Shown one piece after another: positions 38,662-50,321 of a stretch of 64,000 bases of DNA. Source of the DNA: Ensifer adhaerens (GTDB taxonomy: Bacteria; Pseudomonadota; Alphaproteobacteria; Rhizobiales; Rhizobiaceae); assembly GCF_028993555.1 (NCBI RefSeq), contig NZ_CP118610.1:3213001-3277000 (forward strand), read 5' to 3'. Made by a program: the position numbers and the translations under genes. The notes below the pieces were generated by a model. It was not told where the DNA came from, made no database searches, and worked only from the letters and a program-made list of their open reading frames with translations. The stretch's first letter is position 1, and each line of letters begins with the position of its first letter.

Positions 38662-39924
38662 ATGGTGGAAAAGCGTACGCAACCTCTGGCACGTGATGCC
38701 ATGGCCTATGTTCTCGCTGGCGGTCGCGGCAGTCGCCTGAAGGAGCTGACCGACCGGCGCGCGAAGCCGGCGGTCTATTTCGGCGGTAAGGCCCGCATCA
38801 TCGACTTCGCGCTTTCGAATGCGCTCAACTCCGGTATCCGCCGCATCGGCGTCGCCACCCAGTACAAGGCACACTCGCTGATCCGGCACCTGCAGCGCGG
38901 CTGGAATTTCTTCCGCCCGGAACGAAACGAAAGCTTCGACATCCTGCCCGCCAGCCAGCGCGTTTCCGAGACGCAATGGTACGAGGGCACCGCCGACGCG
39001 GTCTATCAGAACATCGACATCATCGAGGACCACGGCGTCGAATACATGGTCATCCTCGCCGGCGACCATATCTACAAGATGGACTATGAATTGATGCTGC
39101 AGCAGCACGTCGATTCCGGCGCCGACGTCACCATCGGTTGCCTCGAAGTGCCACGCATGGAAGCAACCGGCTTCGGCGTCATGCATGTCGACGACAAGGA
39201 CCGCATCATCGCCTTCGTCGAGAAACCAGCCGATCCGCCGGGCATTCCCGGCAATCCCGACATGGCGCTTGCCTCCATGGGCATCTATGTCTTCCACACG
39301 AAGTTCCTGATGGATCTTCTGCGCCGCGACGCCGCCGATCCGAAATCGAGCCGCGACTTCGGCAAGGACATCATTCCCTACATCGTCGACAACGGCAAAG
39401 CCGTCGCCCACCGCTTTGCCCAGTCCTGCGTGCGGTCGGATTTCGAGCGCGAGGCCTATTGGCGCGATGTCGGTACGATTGACGCCTACTGGCAGGCCAA
39501 TATCGACCTGACGCATGTGACGCCGGAACTCGACATCTACGACAGCACCTGGCCGATCTGGACGTTTGCCGAGATCAAGCCGCCGGCGAAATTCGTGCAT
39601 GACGACGAGAACCGACGCGGCTCGGCGACGTCGTCGCTCATCTCCGGCGACTGCATCATCTCGGGCGCAGCACTCAACCGCAGCCTGTTGTTCACAGGTG
39701 TCCGGGTAAATTCATATTCCCGTCTGGAGAATGCCGTAGTTCTTCCCGATGTGAAGATCGGTCGCCATGCGACGCTACGCAACGTGGTCATCGACAGCCG
39801 TGTCGTGATCCCGGAGGGCCTCGTCGTCGGCGACGACCCGGAACTCGATGCCAAGCGTTTCCGGCGTTCGGAAAACGGCGTCTGCCTGATCACGCAAACG
39901 ATGATCGACAAGCTGGGAATGTAG
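38662..39924 (+). CDS. glgC: Glucose-1-phosphate adenylyltransferase
   Basis: The start at 38662 ([14 protein letters not shown]) follows GGGGAGGACAA and gives 420 residues, the usual rhizobial length. [35 protein letters not shown] is the nucleotide-binding loop; the lysines of the allosteric and substrate sites lie in the same stretch and in [10 protein letters not shown]. It makes ADP-glucose, the committed step of glycogen synthesis, activated in alphaproteobacteria by fructose-6-phosphate and pyruvate. The C-terminal half is a left-handed beta helix. Confidence 0.97.
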   Translation: MVEKRTQPLARDAMAYVLAGGRGSRLKELTDRRAKPAVYFGGKARIIDFALSNALNSGIRRIGVATQYKAHSLIRHLQRGWNFFRPERNESFDILPASQRVSETQWYEGTADAVYQNIDIIEDHGVEYMVILAGDHIYKMDYELMLQQHVDSGADVTIGCLEVPRMEATGFGVMHVDDKDRIIAFVEKPADPPGIPGNPDMALASMGIYVFHTKFLMDLLRRDAADPKSSRDFGKDIIPYIVDNGKAVAHRFAQSCVRSDFEREAYWRDVGTIDAYWQANIDLTHVTPELDIYDSTWPIWTFAEIKPPAKFVHDDENRRGSATSSLISGDCIISGAALNRSLLFTGVRVNSYSRLENAVVLPDVKIGRHATLRNVVIDSRVVIPEGLVVGDDPELDAKRFRRSENGVCLITQTMIDKLGM

Positions 39925-39931
39925 GCACTCC

Positions 39932-41374
39932 ATGAACGTCCTGTCCGTTGCGTCCGAAGTCTATCCGCTGATCAAGACCGGGGGGCTCGCCGATGTCGTC
40001 GGCGCGCTCCCGACAGCGCTTTTGCCGCACGGCGTCAAGACCCGCACCCTGGTGCCCGGCTATCCGGCCGTGCTGCAGAAGCTGAAGAAGAAAAAGAAGG
40101 TCGGCACATTCGACAACCTGTTCGGCAATCCGGCGACAATTCTCGCAGCCGTAATCGACGGACTGGATCTTCTGATCCTCGACCAGCCGGCGCTCTACAA
40201 CCGCGACGGCGGCCCCTATGTCGATGCGACCGGCCTCGATTATGCCGACAACTTCCGGCGTTTCGCGGCACTTTCGCTTGCAGCGGCAGAGATCGCCGGC
40301 GGCGACGTCATCCCCGGCTGGAAACCCGACATCGTCCATGCCCATGACTGGCAGACGGCACTGACACCCGTCTACATGCATTTCGGTCCTGCCGCCGCCA
40401 CACCGACGGTCTTGACCATCCACAACATCGCCTTCCAGGGCCAGTTCGGGGCCGCGGTCTTTCCGGAGCTGGCGCTGCCGCCGGAAGCCTTCTCGATGCA
40501 GTTCGTCGAATATTACGGCGACGTCGGCTTCCTGAAGGGTGGCCTGCAGACCGCAGATGCGGTCACCACCGTCAGCCCATCCTACGCCCAGGAAATCCTG
40601 ACACCAGAATTCGGCATGGGCCTCGAGGGCCTGTTGAAGAGCCGCGTCGCCAACCTTTCGGGCATCGTCAACGGCATTGACGCCGACATCTGGGATCCGC
40701 AGACCGACCCGCATATCGCCCAGCATTTCAGCGCGACGACCTTGAAGCAGCGCGCCGGCAACCGGCGGGCGCTCGAAGAACGCTTCGGCCTTGAAAAGGG
40801 CAATGGCCCCATTTTCTGTGTCGTCAGCCGGCTGACCTGGCAGAAGGGCATGGACCTCGTCGCGGAAGTGGCGGACGAACTCGTAGCCCTTGGCGGCAAA
40901 CTGATCGTGCTCGGCTCCGGCGACGCCGCGCTCGAGGGCGCGCTGCTTGCTGCCGCCTCCCGCCATCGCGGCCATATCGGCATGGCTACCGGCTACAACG
41001 AGCCGCTGTCGCATCTGATGCAGGCGGGCTCGGACGCAATCCTCATTCCATCACGTTTCGAGCCCTGCGGCCTGACCCAGCTCTATGGCCTGCGCTACGG
41101 CTGCGTGCCCGTCGTCGCCCGCACCGGCGGGCTTGCCGACACGATCATCGACGCGAACGAGGCCGGGCTTGCGGCCAAGGTCGCCACCGGCTTCCAGTTC
41201 GCGCCTGTCAATGGCGACGGGTTGCGACTTGCGATCCGGCGCGTGCTGCGTGCATACAGCGAGCCCAAGGTCTGGGCGAAAATTCAGACCCAGGGCATGA
41301 AATCGGACGTTTCCTGGGCCACAAGTGCCGAGCGTTACGTCTCTCTATATTCCGGTCTTCTCGGGAAAGGTTAA
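39932..41374 (+). CDS. glgA: Glycogen synthase (ADP-glucose)
   Basis: The 480-residue GT5 enzyme starts [27 protein letters not shown], where KTGGLADV is the ADP-glucose-binding loop. [31 protein letters not shown] is the C-terminal nucleotide site with the conserved glutamate. It adds glucose from ADP-glucose to glycogen chains. It starts 7 nt after glgC, so both should be translated from one message. Confidence 0.97.
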   Translation: MNVLSVASEVYPLIKTGGLADVVGALPTALLPHGVKTRTLVPGYPAVLQKLKKKKKVGTFDNLFGNPATILAAVIDGLDLLILDQPALYNRDGGPYVDATGLDYADNFRRFAALSLAAAEIAGGDVIPGWKPDIVHAHDWQTALTPVYMHFGPAAATPTVLTIHNIAFQGQFGAAVFPELALPPEAFSMQFVEYYGDVGFLKGGLQTADAVTTVSPSYAQEILTPEFGMGLEGLLKSRVANLSGIVNGIDADIWDPQTDPHIAQHFSATTLKQRAGNRRALEERFGLEKGNGPIFCVVSRLTWQKGMDLVAEVADELVALGGKLIVLGSGDAALEGALLAAASRHRGHIGMATGYNEPLSHLMQAGSDAILIPSRFEPCGLTQLYGLRYGCVPVVARTGGLADTIIDANEAGLAAKVATGFQFAPVNGDGLRLAIRRVLRAYSEPKVWAKIQTQGMKSDVSWATSAERYVSLYSGLLGKG

Positions 41375-43009
<1,635 letters not shown>

Positions 43010-43020
43010 GACACCGCACA

Positions 43021-43050
43021 AGGGCCGCTTCATGCGGCCCTTCTTCTTTC
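43021..43050 (+). terminator. Terminator between pgm and glgX
   Basis: AGGGCCGC pairs with GCGGCCCT around TTCAT, followed by the T-rich TCTTCTTTC. It separates glgX from the main glg message or lets only part of it through. Confidence 0.7.
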
Positions 43051-43116
43051 GACCGCTCCCCCATGTCCGGGCAGAGGGGGTGAGCGGCGTATACGTTGAA
43101 CAAGAGGGCCGCCTTC

Positions 43117-45081
43117 ATGCCGACAGCCGGAAATCCTCCCCTCGGTGCCACCGTCACGCCTGAGGGCACCACGTTTTCGGTCTGGTCGCGCAACGCCGCC
43201 CGCATCGACCTCTGCCTGTTCGACAAGACCGGATCCAGGCAGTTGCGGCAGCTGCCGATGGCGCGCAACGGCGACGTGCATAGCCTGACGGTCGTGGATG
43301 CCCCGAAGGGCACGCGCTATGGCTTTCGCGCCGATGGCGTCTATTCGCCCGATCACGGCCTCTGGTTTGACCCTTCCAAGCTGCTGGTCGATCCCTATGC
43401 CGTCGAACTCGACCGGCCTTTCCGGCATGATCCGCGCCTGACGATCTTTGGCGAGGACACCGCCGATCTGGTGCCAAAAGCGATCGTATCCGATGTGAAG
43501 TCGGTCAAGCCCAAGAAACCGCTGTTTCAGGCCGGCGGCCTTATCTATGAGATTGCCGTCAAGCCCTTCACCATCCTGCATCCCGATGTGCCGGAGGCCA
43601 AACGCGGCACGGTGGCGGCCCTTGCCGAGCCCGTGATCATCGAGCACCTCAAGCGCCTCGGCGTCTCGGCGATCGAACTGATGCCGATCGTCGCCTGGAT
43701 CGATGAACGCCACCTTCCACCGCTCGGACTGAAGAATGGCTGGGGTTACAACCCGATCGCGCCAATGGCACTCGATCCGCGCCTGGTGCCGGGTGGCATC
43801 AAGGAATTGAGGAAGACCGTCGAAGCACTGCGCAAGGCCGGCATCGGCGTTATCCTCGATCTCGTCTTCAACCACTCCGGCGAGAGCGACCGCTTCGGCA
43901 CCACGCTGTCGATGCGCGGCCTCGACAACCTGACCTACTACCGCCACGTCACCGACCGTCCGGGCGAACTGATCAACGACACCGGCTGCGGCAACACGAT
44001 TGCCTGCGACCACCCGGTGGTCGAGGCACTGATCCTCGCCAGCCTGCGCCACTTCGTGCATGCGGCCGGCGTCGACGGCTTCCGCTTCGACCTCGCCTCG
44101 ATCCTCGGCCGCGACATGGGCGGTTTCCACCGTGATGCCGGGCTCTTCCAGGCGATCTCAGCCGATCCGCTGCTTGCCAACCGGGTACTGATCGCCGAAC
44201 CCTGGGACGTCGGTCCCGGCGGCTACCAGCTCGGCAACTTCCCCTCTCCCTTCCTCGAATGGAACGACCGCGCCCGCGACGACATCCGAATCTACTGGCG
44301 CGGCGACCGCCACGCGATCGGCGCGCTGGCAACGGCTGTTGCGGGCTCGTCCAACAGCTTTTCCCGCTGGGGCGAGAGCGGGACGCGCACCGTCAACTTC
44401 ATCGCCGCCCATGACGGCTTCACGCTTGCCGACATCGTTTCCTATGCCGGTAAGCACAACGAGGCCAACGGCGAGGAGAACCGCGACGGCCACAACGAGA
44501 ACCACTCCTGGAACAACGGCGCGGAAGGCCCGACAACCGATCCAGAAATCAAGATGGCCCGACGCCACGACGTGATGGCGCTGCTCGGCACGCTGTTTTC
44601 GTCACGCGGAACGATCATGCTGGCCGCCGGTGACGAAGGCGGCCGAAGCCAGAGCGGCAACAACAACGCCTATTGCCAGGACAACGCCATCACCTGGCTC
44701 GACTGGACCGCGATGGATGACGAGATCGTTGCCCATACGGGCGCACTGTTGGCAATGCGCCGACGCTTCGACGTGTTCGACCAAACCGCATTCCTGACCG
44801 GGAATGGCGATGTCGAATGGCGGCGCCTCGACGGGCAACCGATGACGACAGGCGACTGGGAGCATCCGGCGACGGACAATCTGATGATGGTACTGACCAC
44901 CCGTGACCGCACCCAGAAGCGGGCGACGCGGCTTGCCGTTGTCATCAATCGCAGCCATGCGCCGCATCCTGTCCGGTTGCCCGACAGCATCGACGGAAAG
45001 TGGCAGGATGCGCTGGCGGCGTCATCCCCTGCCGATCACGTCGCACCGCGCTCGATCGGCTTCCACGTCGAGGTTTTCTAA
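43117..45081 (+). CDS. glgX: Glycogen debranching enzyme
   Basis: The protein reads MPTAGNPPLGATVTPEGTTFSVWSRNAARIDLCLFD from an ATG at 43117 (654 residues); a TTG at 43096 would add seven residues but has a weaker ribosome site. It is a GH13_11 isoamylase-type enzyme with an N-terminal CBM48, nucleophile Asp in VDGFRFDLASILGRD and acid Glu in LIAEPWDVGPGGYQLG. It removes alpha-1,6 branches from phosphorylase-limited glycogen. A terminator lies between it and pgm, so expression may differ from the synthesis genes. Confidence 0.95.
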   Translation: MPTAGNPPLGATVTPEGTTFSVWSRNAARIDLCLFDKTGSRQLRQLPMARNGDVHSLTVVDAPKGTRYGFRADGVYSPDHGLWFDPSKLLVDPYAVELDRPFRHDPRLTIFGEDTADLVPKAIVSDVKSVKPKKPLFQAGGLIYEIAVKPFTILHPDVPEAKRGTVAALAEPVIIEHLKRLGVSAIELMPIVAWIDERHLPPLGLKNGWGYNPIAPMALDPRLVPGGIKELRKTVEALRKAGIGVILDLVFNHSGESDRFGTTLSMRGLDNLTYYRHVTDRPGELINDTGCGNTIACDHPVVEALILASLRHFVHAAGVDGFRFDLASILGRDMGGFHRDAGLFQAISADPLLANRVLIAEPWDVGPGGYQLGNFPSPFLEWNDRARDDIRIYWRGDRHAIGALATAVAGSSNSFSRWGESGTRTVNFIAAHDGFTLADIVSYAGKHNEANGEENRDGHNENHSWNNGAEGPTTDPEIKMARRHDVMALLGTLFSSRGTIMLAAGDEGGRSQSGNNNAYCQDNAITWLDWTAMDDEIVAHTGALLAMRRRFDVFDQTAFLTGNGDVEWRRLDGQPMTTGDWEHPATDNLMMVLTTRDRTQKRATRLAVVINRSHAPHPVRLPDSIDGKWQDALAASSPADHVAPRSIGFHVEVF

Positions 45082-45153
45082 AGCTTTTCCACCACTTGCA
45101 GGTTGCAGCGGGCGAGCCTATAGATCGCTCGGGGCTTGTTTCGAGGCGTTCAC

Positions 45154-45642
45154 ATGCTTGAGGACATTTCACTTTCTGAGATCAAGGAACTGGTCGGCAA
45201 GGAAGTCGGCGTTTCCGACTGGATCACGGTCACTCAGGAAACGATCGACAAGTTTGCCGAGGCAACCGGCGACTATCAATATATCCACGTCGACCCAATC
45301 CGCGCGGCCGCCGAGACGCCCTTTGGCGGCACCATTGCGCACGGCTTCCTGTCGCTCTCGCTGCTTTCGGCGATGAACTACAATTGCCTGCCGAAGATCC
45401 GCGAACAGACCATGGGCATCAACTACGGCTTCGAAAAGGTGCGCTTCGTAGCGCCGGTGAAGAGCGGTGCCAAGGTGCGCGGCCACTTCACGATGGCCGA
45501 TGCGCGATTCCGCGGCGCCAGCATGCTGATGATCACCTATGACGTCAGCGTCGAGATCGAGGGCGAACGCAAGCCGGCGCTGACCGGCACCTGGCAGACG
45601 ATCATCCAGTTCGATCCCAAGGATCGGCCCGCCGATGCGTAA
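45154..45642 (+). CDS. MaoC family dehydratase
   Basis: The start at the ATG at 45154 gives 162 residues. The hot-dog fold shows the MaoC hydratase-2 motif (FAEATGDYQYIHVDPIRAAAETPFGGTIAHGFLSLSLLS) with the catalytic Asp and His in the DxxxxH segment. These enzymes hydrate trans-2-enoyl-CoA to (R)-3-hydroxyacyl-CoA and can supply monomers for polyhydroxybutyrate. A TTG at 45136 in frame is less likely. It may be co-transcribed with the acetyltransferase gene 25 bp on. Confidence 0.9.
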   Translation: MLEDISLSEIKELVGKEVGVSDWITVTQETIDKFAEATGDYQYIHVDPIRAAAETPFGGTIAHGFLSLSLLSAMNYNCLPKIREQTMGINYGFEKVRFVAPVKSGAKVRGHFTMADARFRGASMLMITYDVSVEIEGERKPALTGTWQTIIQFDPKDRPADA

Positions 45643-45667
45643 TCCTCCCGCCGCCGAGTGAAATCCA

Positions 45668-46207
45668 ATGAGCGCTACCGTGACTGTCGCGCCGGTCGAT
45701 GACCGCTTCGTCGCGGACTTTGCCGGCTGTGACTTCTCCTTCGAGGTGATTTCCGAGGCGCTGCCGCCCTTCACAGGTCCCGGTCTCGGTGCCGTCGCTC
45801 GCGTCGAAGCCTACACCAAGACCTATGAGGCCGATCCGAAGGAATTGACGGACGCAGCCACGGAACTGGATGCAGCCCTTTTTTGCGCACGCATAAACGG
45901 CAGGCTTGCCGGCTACATCGCGCTGTCGAAGGCTTGGAACGGCTTTGCCGAGGTCGACGACATTGCAGTCGACCGAGAAGCTCGCCGCACCGGCGTCGCC
46001 AAGGCACTCATGGACCTGGCGGTATCATGGGCGAAGGAACAGGGCCTGCCGGGGATCCGCCTAGAGACCCAATCGAACAATGTCGGGGCCTGCCGCTTCT
46101 ATGAGCGCTACGGTTTCGAACTCGCCGGCTACGATCGCCATCTCTATTCCGCGCTGACGCCCGGAACCCGCGAGATCGCGCTCTACTGGTATTTCCGTTT
46201 CGTCTGA
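45668..46207 (+). CDS. GNAT acetyltransferase of the streptothricin acetyltransferase group
   Basis: The 179-residue GNAT protein has acetyl-CoA loop [24 protein letters not shown] and C-terminal [29 protein letters not shown]...[11 protein letters not shown]. The [15 protein letters not shown] and REIALYWY blocks are the hallmark of streptothricin (nourseothricin) acetyltransferases such as SatA/Sat4, which inactivate the drug by acetylating its beta-lysine. Chromosomal SatA-like proteins occur in many bacteria; real substrate and resistance are not shown. It follows a MaoC gene. Confidence 0.8.
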   Translation: MSATVTVAPVDDRFVADFAGCDFSFEVISEALPPFTGPGLGAVARVEAYTKTYEADPKELTDAATELDAALFCARINGRLAGYIALSKAWNGFAEVDDIAVDREARRTGVAKALMDLAVSWAKEQGLPGIRLETQSNNVGACRFYERYGFELAGYDRHLYSALTPGTREIALYWYFRFV

Positions 46208-46277
46208 GAAAATCGAACAGAGCGTCGGCAGACCAAACCGGCTGTCGTGGTCGCCAGATCAGTTTAGGGAGAGGCAG

Positions 46278-46715
46278 TTGCGCCAGCGTATTATCGTGTG
46301 TCCGCTCATTCAGAACCAGGGCGCCTATTTGCTCTGCAAGATGCCGCCCGATCGCGGCGTATTTCCCGGGCAATGGGCGCTTTCCGGCGGCGGGCTTGAG
46401 CCGGGGGAACGTCTCGAGGAAGGCCTGCGCCGCGAAATACGGGAGGAGCTTGGAGACCGTCTGGCCATCGGTGCGATCCATCCCTGGACCTTTCGCGACG
46501 ACATCAGGACCAAGGCCTATGCCGATGGCTCGACCGAGCAGCTCCATATGATCTATTTGATCTTTGACTGCGAGGCCGAAAATCGCGACGTCACCCTCAA
46601 CGACGAGTTCGTCGAACATGCCTGGGTCGAGCCCGAGCACCTCCAGGATTACGACCTCAACGAAGCGACGCGGCGCACGCTCCTGGAAAAAGGCATCCTG
46701 CAAGCTCGGCAATGA
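46278..46715 (+). CDS. nudI: Nucleoside triphosphatase, NudI-like Nudix hydrolase
   Basis: This 145-residue protein is strikingly close to E. coli NudI (YfaO) over its whole length: [50 protein letters not shown] and [16 protein letters not shown]. The Nudix box GX5EX7REUXEEXGU is intact. The E. coli enzyme hydrolyses pyrimidine deoxynucleoside triphosphates. The start is TTG at 46278, preceded by GGGAGAGGCAG; no ATG is close. Transfer between distant proteobacteria is possible but not shown. Confidence 0.88.
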   Translation: MRQRIIVCPLIQNQGAYLLCKMPPDRGVFPGQWALSGGGLEPGERLEEGLRREIREELGDRLAIGAIHPWTFRDDIRTKAYADGSTEQLHMIYLIFDCEAENRDVTLNDEFVEHAWVEPEHLQDYDLNEATRRTLLEKGILQARQ

Positions 46716-46742
46716 GAGTGCGCAGACTTTAGACAGTCTTCG

Positions 46743-46782
46743 AAAGCCGGGAAGCGCCTGAGAGCCCTTCCCGGCTTTTTCA
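46743..46782. terminator. Bidirectional terminator between nudI and soxG
   Basis: AAGCCGGGAAG pairs with CTTCCCGGCTT, followed by TTTTC on the plus strand and by AAAG on the other side. It serves both convergent genes. Confidence 0.8.
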
Positions 46783-46783
46783 T

Positions 46784-47335
46784 TCAATGGCCGGCGTCTT
46801 CGGCACCTTCGGAGAGCAGTCCGAAGACGAAGGGCGAGAACGAGCGCCAGCACTCGACGCGGAACTGGTCTTCAGCCGTGCGGAAGAGGATGATCTCCGC
46901 CTTGCCGAGAATGGTGCGCGAGCACGCGCCAACCGGAAAGATCGGTAGCGAGAGATCCTGCGGGCAGCCGCTGTTGATCGCCACGTCCGCGCCCGGACCA
47001 CTGACGATCACGGCAACGTTGCGGTGCGAGATGTCGGCCGCCGAATGCAGCGTCCCGCTCGAAGCAGCCGCCGCCATCAGGTCGGCTTCGCCTTCATCGA
47101 TCACCAGCCACTCGTCGGGACCGATCCAAAGCGCATGGCGCTGGCCTGAGGAGGCCGAGGTCTTCGGCCGCGTCGGCAGGGTGACGCCGAGTGCTGCGGA
47201 AAGTGCGGGAAGCGCATCGGCGCCAGCGCGCAGCGAGATGCGCGTTGCCGCCGGTGCCGGCGTCAGGATCGCTTCGGCCGAGCCGCCGCGCGCGGTGAGT
47301 GCCGCCTTGCGGCTTGCAATTGCCTGGTCAGCCAT
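46784..47335 (-). CDS. soxG: Sarcosine oxidase subunit gamma
   Basis: Last gene of the soxBDAG operon. The start at 47335 (MADQAIASRKAALTARG, 183 residues) overlaps the soxA stop by 8 bp, so translation is coupled. LWIGPDEWLVIDEGE and the C-terminal ILGKAEIILFRTAEDQFRVECWRSFSPFVFGLL are typical of the gamma subunit, a GcvT-fold-like small subunit of heterotetrameric sarcosine oxidase needed for assembly. A bidirectional terminator with nudI follows. Confidence 0.93.
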   Translation of the reverse strand: MADQAIASRKAALTARGGSAEAILTPAPAATRISLRAGADALPALSAALGVTLPTRPKTSASSGQRHALWIGPDEWLVIDEGEADLMAAAASSGTLHSAADISHRNVAVIVSGPGADVAINSGCPQDLSLPIFPVGACSRTILGKAEIILFRTAEDQFRVECWRSFSPFVFGLLSEGAEDAGH

Positions 47336-50321
47336 GGAGGCGGCCCCCTTCCTTGTCAAAGAACACCATGTCGCTCACTTCGACGGCGATGGTGCGATCG
47401 GTCATCGGCACGTAGAGCGTCTGTCCCAGGCGCGCGCGGCCACCGGCGACCATGGCGAGCGCAATCGAACGGCCGCAGTTTTCCGACCAGTAGGACGACG
47501 TCACATGACCGAGCATGGTCATCGGCTTCGGCTGGTTCGGATCGGCGACGATCTGCGCGCCCTCCTCCAGCACCATCTTCGGATCCTTGGTCAAAAGGCC
47601 AACGAGCTGCTTGCGGCCGTCCTTGACGAGATCCGGGCGTTTGAGGCCACGGATGCCGACGAAGTCGGGCTTCTTCTTCGAGACTGCCCACGAGAGGCCG
47701 GCATCGTCAGGCGTCAGCGTGCCATCGGTATCCTGGCCGACGATGATGTAGCCCTTTTCGGCGCGCAGCACGTGCATGGTTTCGGTGCCGTAGGCGCAGG
47801 CGCCCATCGGTTCGGCCCGTGCCCAGATCGCCTCCCAGACCGCCTGGCCATAGTCGGCCGGAACGTTGACTTCGAAGCCGAGCTCGCCGGTGAACGACAT
47901 GCGGAAGAGCCGGGTCGGCACGCCGCAGATCTTGCCTTCGGCCACGCTCATGTGCGGGAAGGCCTCATTGGAAAGGTCGATGCCTTCGACGAGCGGCGCG
48001 ATGATCTCGCGAGCCTTCGGCCCCTGCACGGCGATGACGGCCCACTGTTCCGTCGTCGAGGTCAGCCACACCTTCAGATGCGGAAACTCCGTCTGCAGAT
48101 AGTCCTCCATGTGGTTCATGACGCGCGGCGCACCGCCGGTTGTCGTTGTCACGTGGAAGCGGTCTTCTGCCAGGCGGCCGACCACGCCGTCGTCGTAGAC
48201 GAAGCCGTCGTCGCGCAGCATGATGCCGTAGCGGCAGCGGCCGGGCTTCAGGTTGTCCCAGGCGTTGGTGTACATCAGATTGAGGAACTGCGCCGCATCC
48301 GGGCCGACGACCTCGATCTTGCCGAGCGTCGAGGCATCGAAGACACCAGCGACGTCACGCACCGTCTTGCATTCGCGCGCGATCGCCTCATGCATGTCCT
48401 CGCCGGCCTTCGGATAGAACCAGGCGCGCTTCCAGTTGCCGACATCCTCGAACTCGGCGCCATGCGCCTCCTCCCAGGCATGAATGGGCGTCTTGCGCGC
48501 CGGATCGAAGAGGGCACCACGCGAGTGGTTGACGATCGTGCCGAAGGTCACCGGCGTATAGGGCTGGCGGAAGGTGGTGAGACCCACCTGCGGAATGTCC
48601 TTGCCGAGCGCTTCGGCGGCGATGGCCAGACCGTGCATGTTGGAAAGCTTGCCCTGGTCGGAGGCCATGCCGTTGGTGGTGAAGCGCTTGATATGCTCGA
48701 TCGAGTGCATGCCTTCGCGCACCGCCAGGCGGATGTCCTTGGCGCAGACGTCGTGCTGGAAGTCGATGAAGGCCTTGACCGTCGTGTCCGGTCCGGCACC
48801 TTCGCCAGCACCGATCATGCCGCCGGTCCAGCCGAAGCGGTTTTCGCCCGCTAGCGTCACCTGCGCCCCGCCTTCGGCACCGGCCGCACGCGCGGTCAGT
48901 TCACCGGCGGCCAGCGCCTCGTCGATGGTTGCCTGCAGGTCGTCGGTGCCGTTGCAGGCGCCGATCGACAGGCAATCCTGCAGATAGGTGCCGGGCAGGA
49001 AGCGCTGCGTTGCCGCATCGAACTTCACCTTGCCGCGCGACTGCGAGAACAGGTGCACCGAGGGCGTCCAGCCGGCCGAGACCAGCAGCGCGTCAACGGC
49101 GAACTTGCGGGCCGAGCCGCCACCGTTGCGGGCAACGCTGATCGAATTGACCCGGAGCTTGCCGCCGGCCTTGATGACAGAATGTCCGGTCAACACTTCG
49201 ATGCCGAGCTTGCGCGCTTCCGAGAGCACCGCTTCACCCGGATTTTCGCGGCAATCAACGATGACGGGAACCGAGACACCGGCGCGTTTCAGGTCGAAGG
49301 CAGCCTCATAGGCCGAGTCATGGGCGGTGTAGACGCCGACCTTCGAGCCGACGGCGACGCCAAAATGGTTGAGATAGGTGCGGCCTGCCGAAGCGAGCAT
49401 GATGCCCGGCCGGTCGTTGTTGGCAAACACCATGTGCCGCTCGATCTGGCCGTTGGCGAGGATCACCTTCTTGGCCCGCACCTGCCACAGCCGCTCGCGC
49501 GGCAGGGACTTGTCGAGTGCTGCAAGGTGATCCGTCACGCGCTCGACCAGGCCGACGAAGTTGTGGTTGTAGTAGCCGAAGCCGGTGGTGCGGGTGAGCA
49601 GCGTGACGTTGTCCATCTCGGCCAGCGTCTTGGCGGTCTCCTGCGCCCACTCCCAGCCGTCCTTGCCGTCGATCGTCGTGCCGCTTTCATAGCGAAGCGC
49701 ACCGCCAACTTCCGGCTGCTCGTCGCAGATGATCACCTTGGCGCCGGCCCTGGCGGCGGCAAGTGCTGCCGAAAGTCCGGCAACGCCCGCACCGATCACC
49801 AGTACGTCGCAATGGGCATAGCGGCTGGCATAGTGATCCGGATCGGCTTCCGTCGGGGCGACGCCGAGGCCGGCGGCGCGACGGATGAAGGGTTCATAGA
49901 TCGCGTGCCAGGCGGCCTTCGGCCACATGAAGGTCTTGTAGTAGAAGCCGGCGGCGAAGAACGGCGACATCAGGTCGTTGATGCCACCGACGTCGAAGGC
50001 GAGCGACGGCCAGCGGTTCTGCGATTCCACCTTCATGCCGTCGAAGACTTCCTGCACCGTGGCGCGGACGTTCGGCTGGCGACGGGCGGCATCACGCGAC
50101 ACGTCGAGCAGCGCATTCGGCTCCTCCGCGCCGGCCGAAAGAATGCCGCGCGGGCGGTGATACTTGAACGAGCGGCCGACGAGGTGAATGCCGTTGGCAA
50201 GCAGTGCCGAGGCGACCGTATCGCCTTCGAGCGCCGTCAGCGTGCGACCGTCGAAGGTGAAGCGCGCGGTGCGGGCAGGTGTCAGGCGGCCGACGCCCGG
50301 AATGCGATTGGCACCCATCAT
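47328..50321 (-). CDS. soxA: Sarcosine oxidase subunit alpha
   Basis: The 997-residue protein starts with a 2Fe-2S-like plug domain (FDGRTLTALEGDTVASALLANGIHLVGRSFKYHRPRG), then a dinucleotide-binding domain (CDVLVIGAGVAGLSAALAAARAGAKVI, near 155) that binds NAD+, and ends with a GcvT-like folate domain (FDASTLGKIEVVGPDAAQFLNLMYTNAW). The enzyme demethylates sarcosine to glycine and passes the methyl group to tetrahydrofolate. It overlaps soxD by 4 bp and soxG by 8 bp. Confidence 0.95.
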   Translation of the reverse strand: MMGANRIPGVGRLTPARTARFTFDGRTLTALEGDTVASALLANGIHLVGRSFKYHRPRGILSAGAEEPNALLDVSRDAARRQPNVRATVQEVFDGMKVESQNRWPSLAFDVGGINDLMSPFFAAGFYYKTFMWPKAAWHAIYEPFIRRAAGLGVAPTEADPDHYASRYAHCDVLVIGAGVAGLSAALAAARAGAKVIICDEQPEVGGALRYESGTTIDGKDGWEWAQETAKTLAEMDNVTLLTRTTGFGYYNHNFVGLVERVTDHLAALDKSLPRERLWQVRAKKVILANGQIERHMVFANNDRPGIMLASAGRTYLNHFGVAVGSKVGVYTAHDSAYEAAFDLKRAGVSVPVIVDCRENPGEAVLSEARKLGIEVLTGHSVIKAGGKLRVNSISVARNGGGSARKFAVDALLVSAGWTPSVHLFSQSRGKVKFDAATQRFLPGTYLQDCLSIGACNGTDDLQATIDEALAAGELTARAAGAEGGAQVTLAGENRFGWTGGMIGAGEGAGPDTTVKAFIDFQHDVCAKDIRLAVREGMHSIEHIKRFTTNGMASDQGKLSNMHGLAIAAEALGKDIPQVGLTTFRQPYTPVTFGTIVNHSRGALFDPARKTPIHAWEEAHGAEFEDVGNWKRAWFYPKAGEDMHEAIARECKTVRDVAGVFDASTLGKIEVVGPDAAQFLNLMYTNAWDNLKPGRCRYGIMLRDDGFVYDDGVVGRLAEDRFHVTTTTGGAPRVMNHMEDYLQTEFPHLKVWLTSTTEQWAVIAVQGPKAREIIAPLVEGIDLSNEAFPHMSVAEGKICGVPTRLFRMSFTGELGFEVNVPADYGQAVWEAIWARAEPMGACAYGTETMHVLRAEKGYIIVGQDTDGTLTPDDAGLSWAVSKKKPDFVGIRGLKRPDLVKDGRKQLVGLLTKDPKMVLEEGAQIVADPNQPKPMTMLGHVTSSYWSENCGRSIALAMVAGGRARLGQTLYVPMTDRTIAVEVSDMVFFDKEGGRLHG

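Noticed and set aside
46878..48854. 658-codon open frame on the plus strand
   Set aside because: Antisense to soxG and soxA; no family motif.
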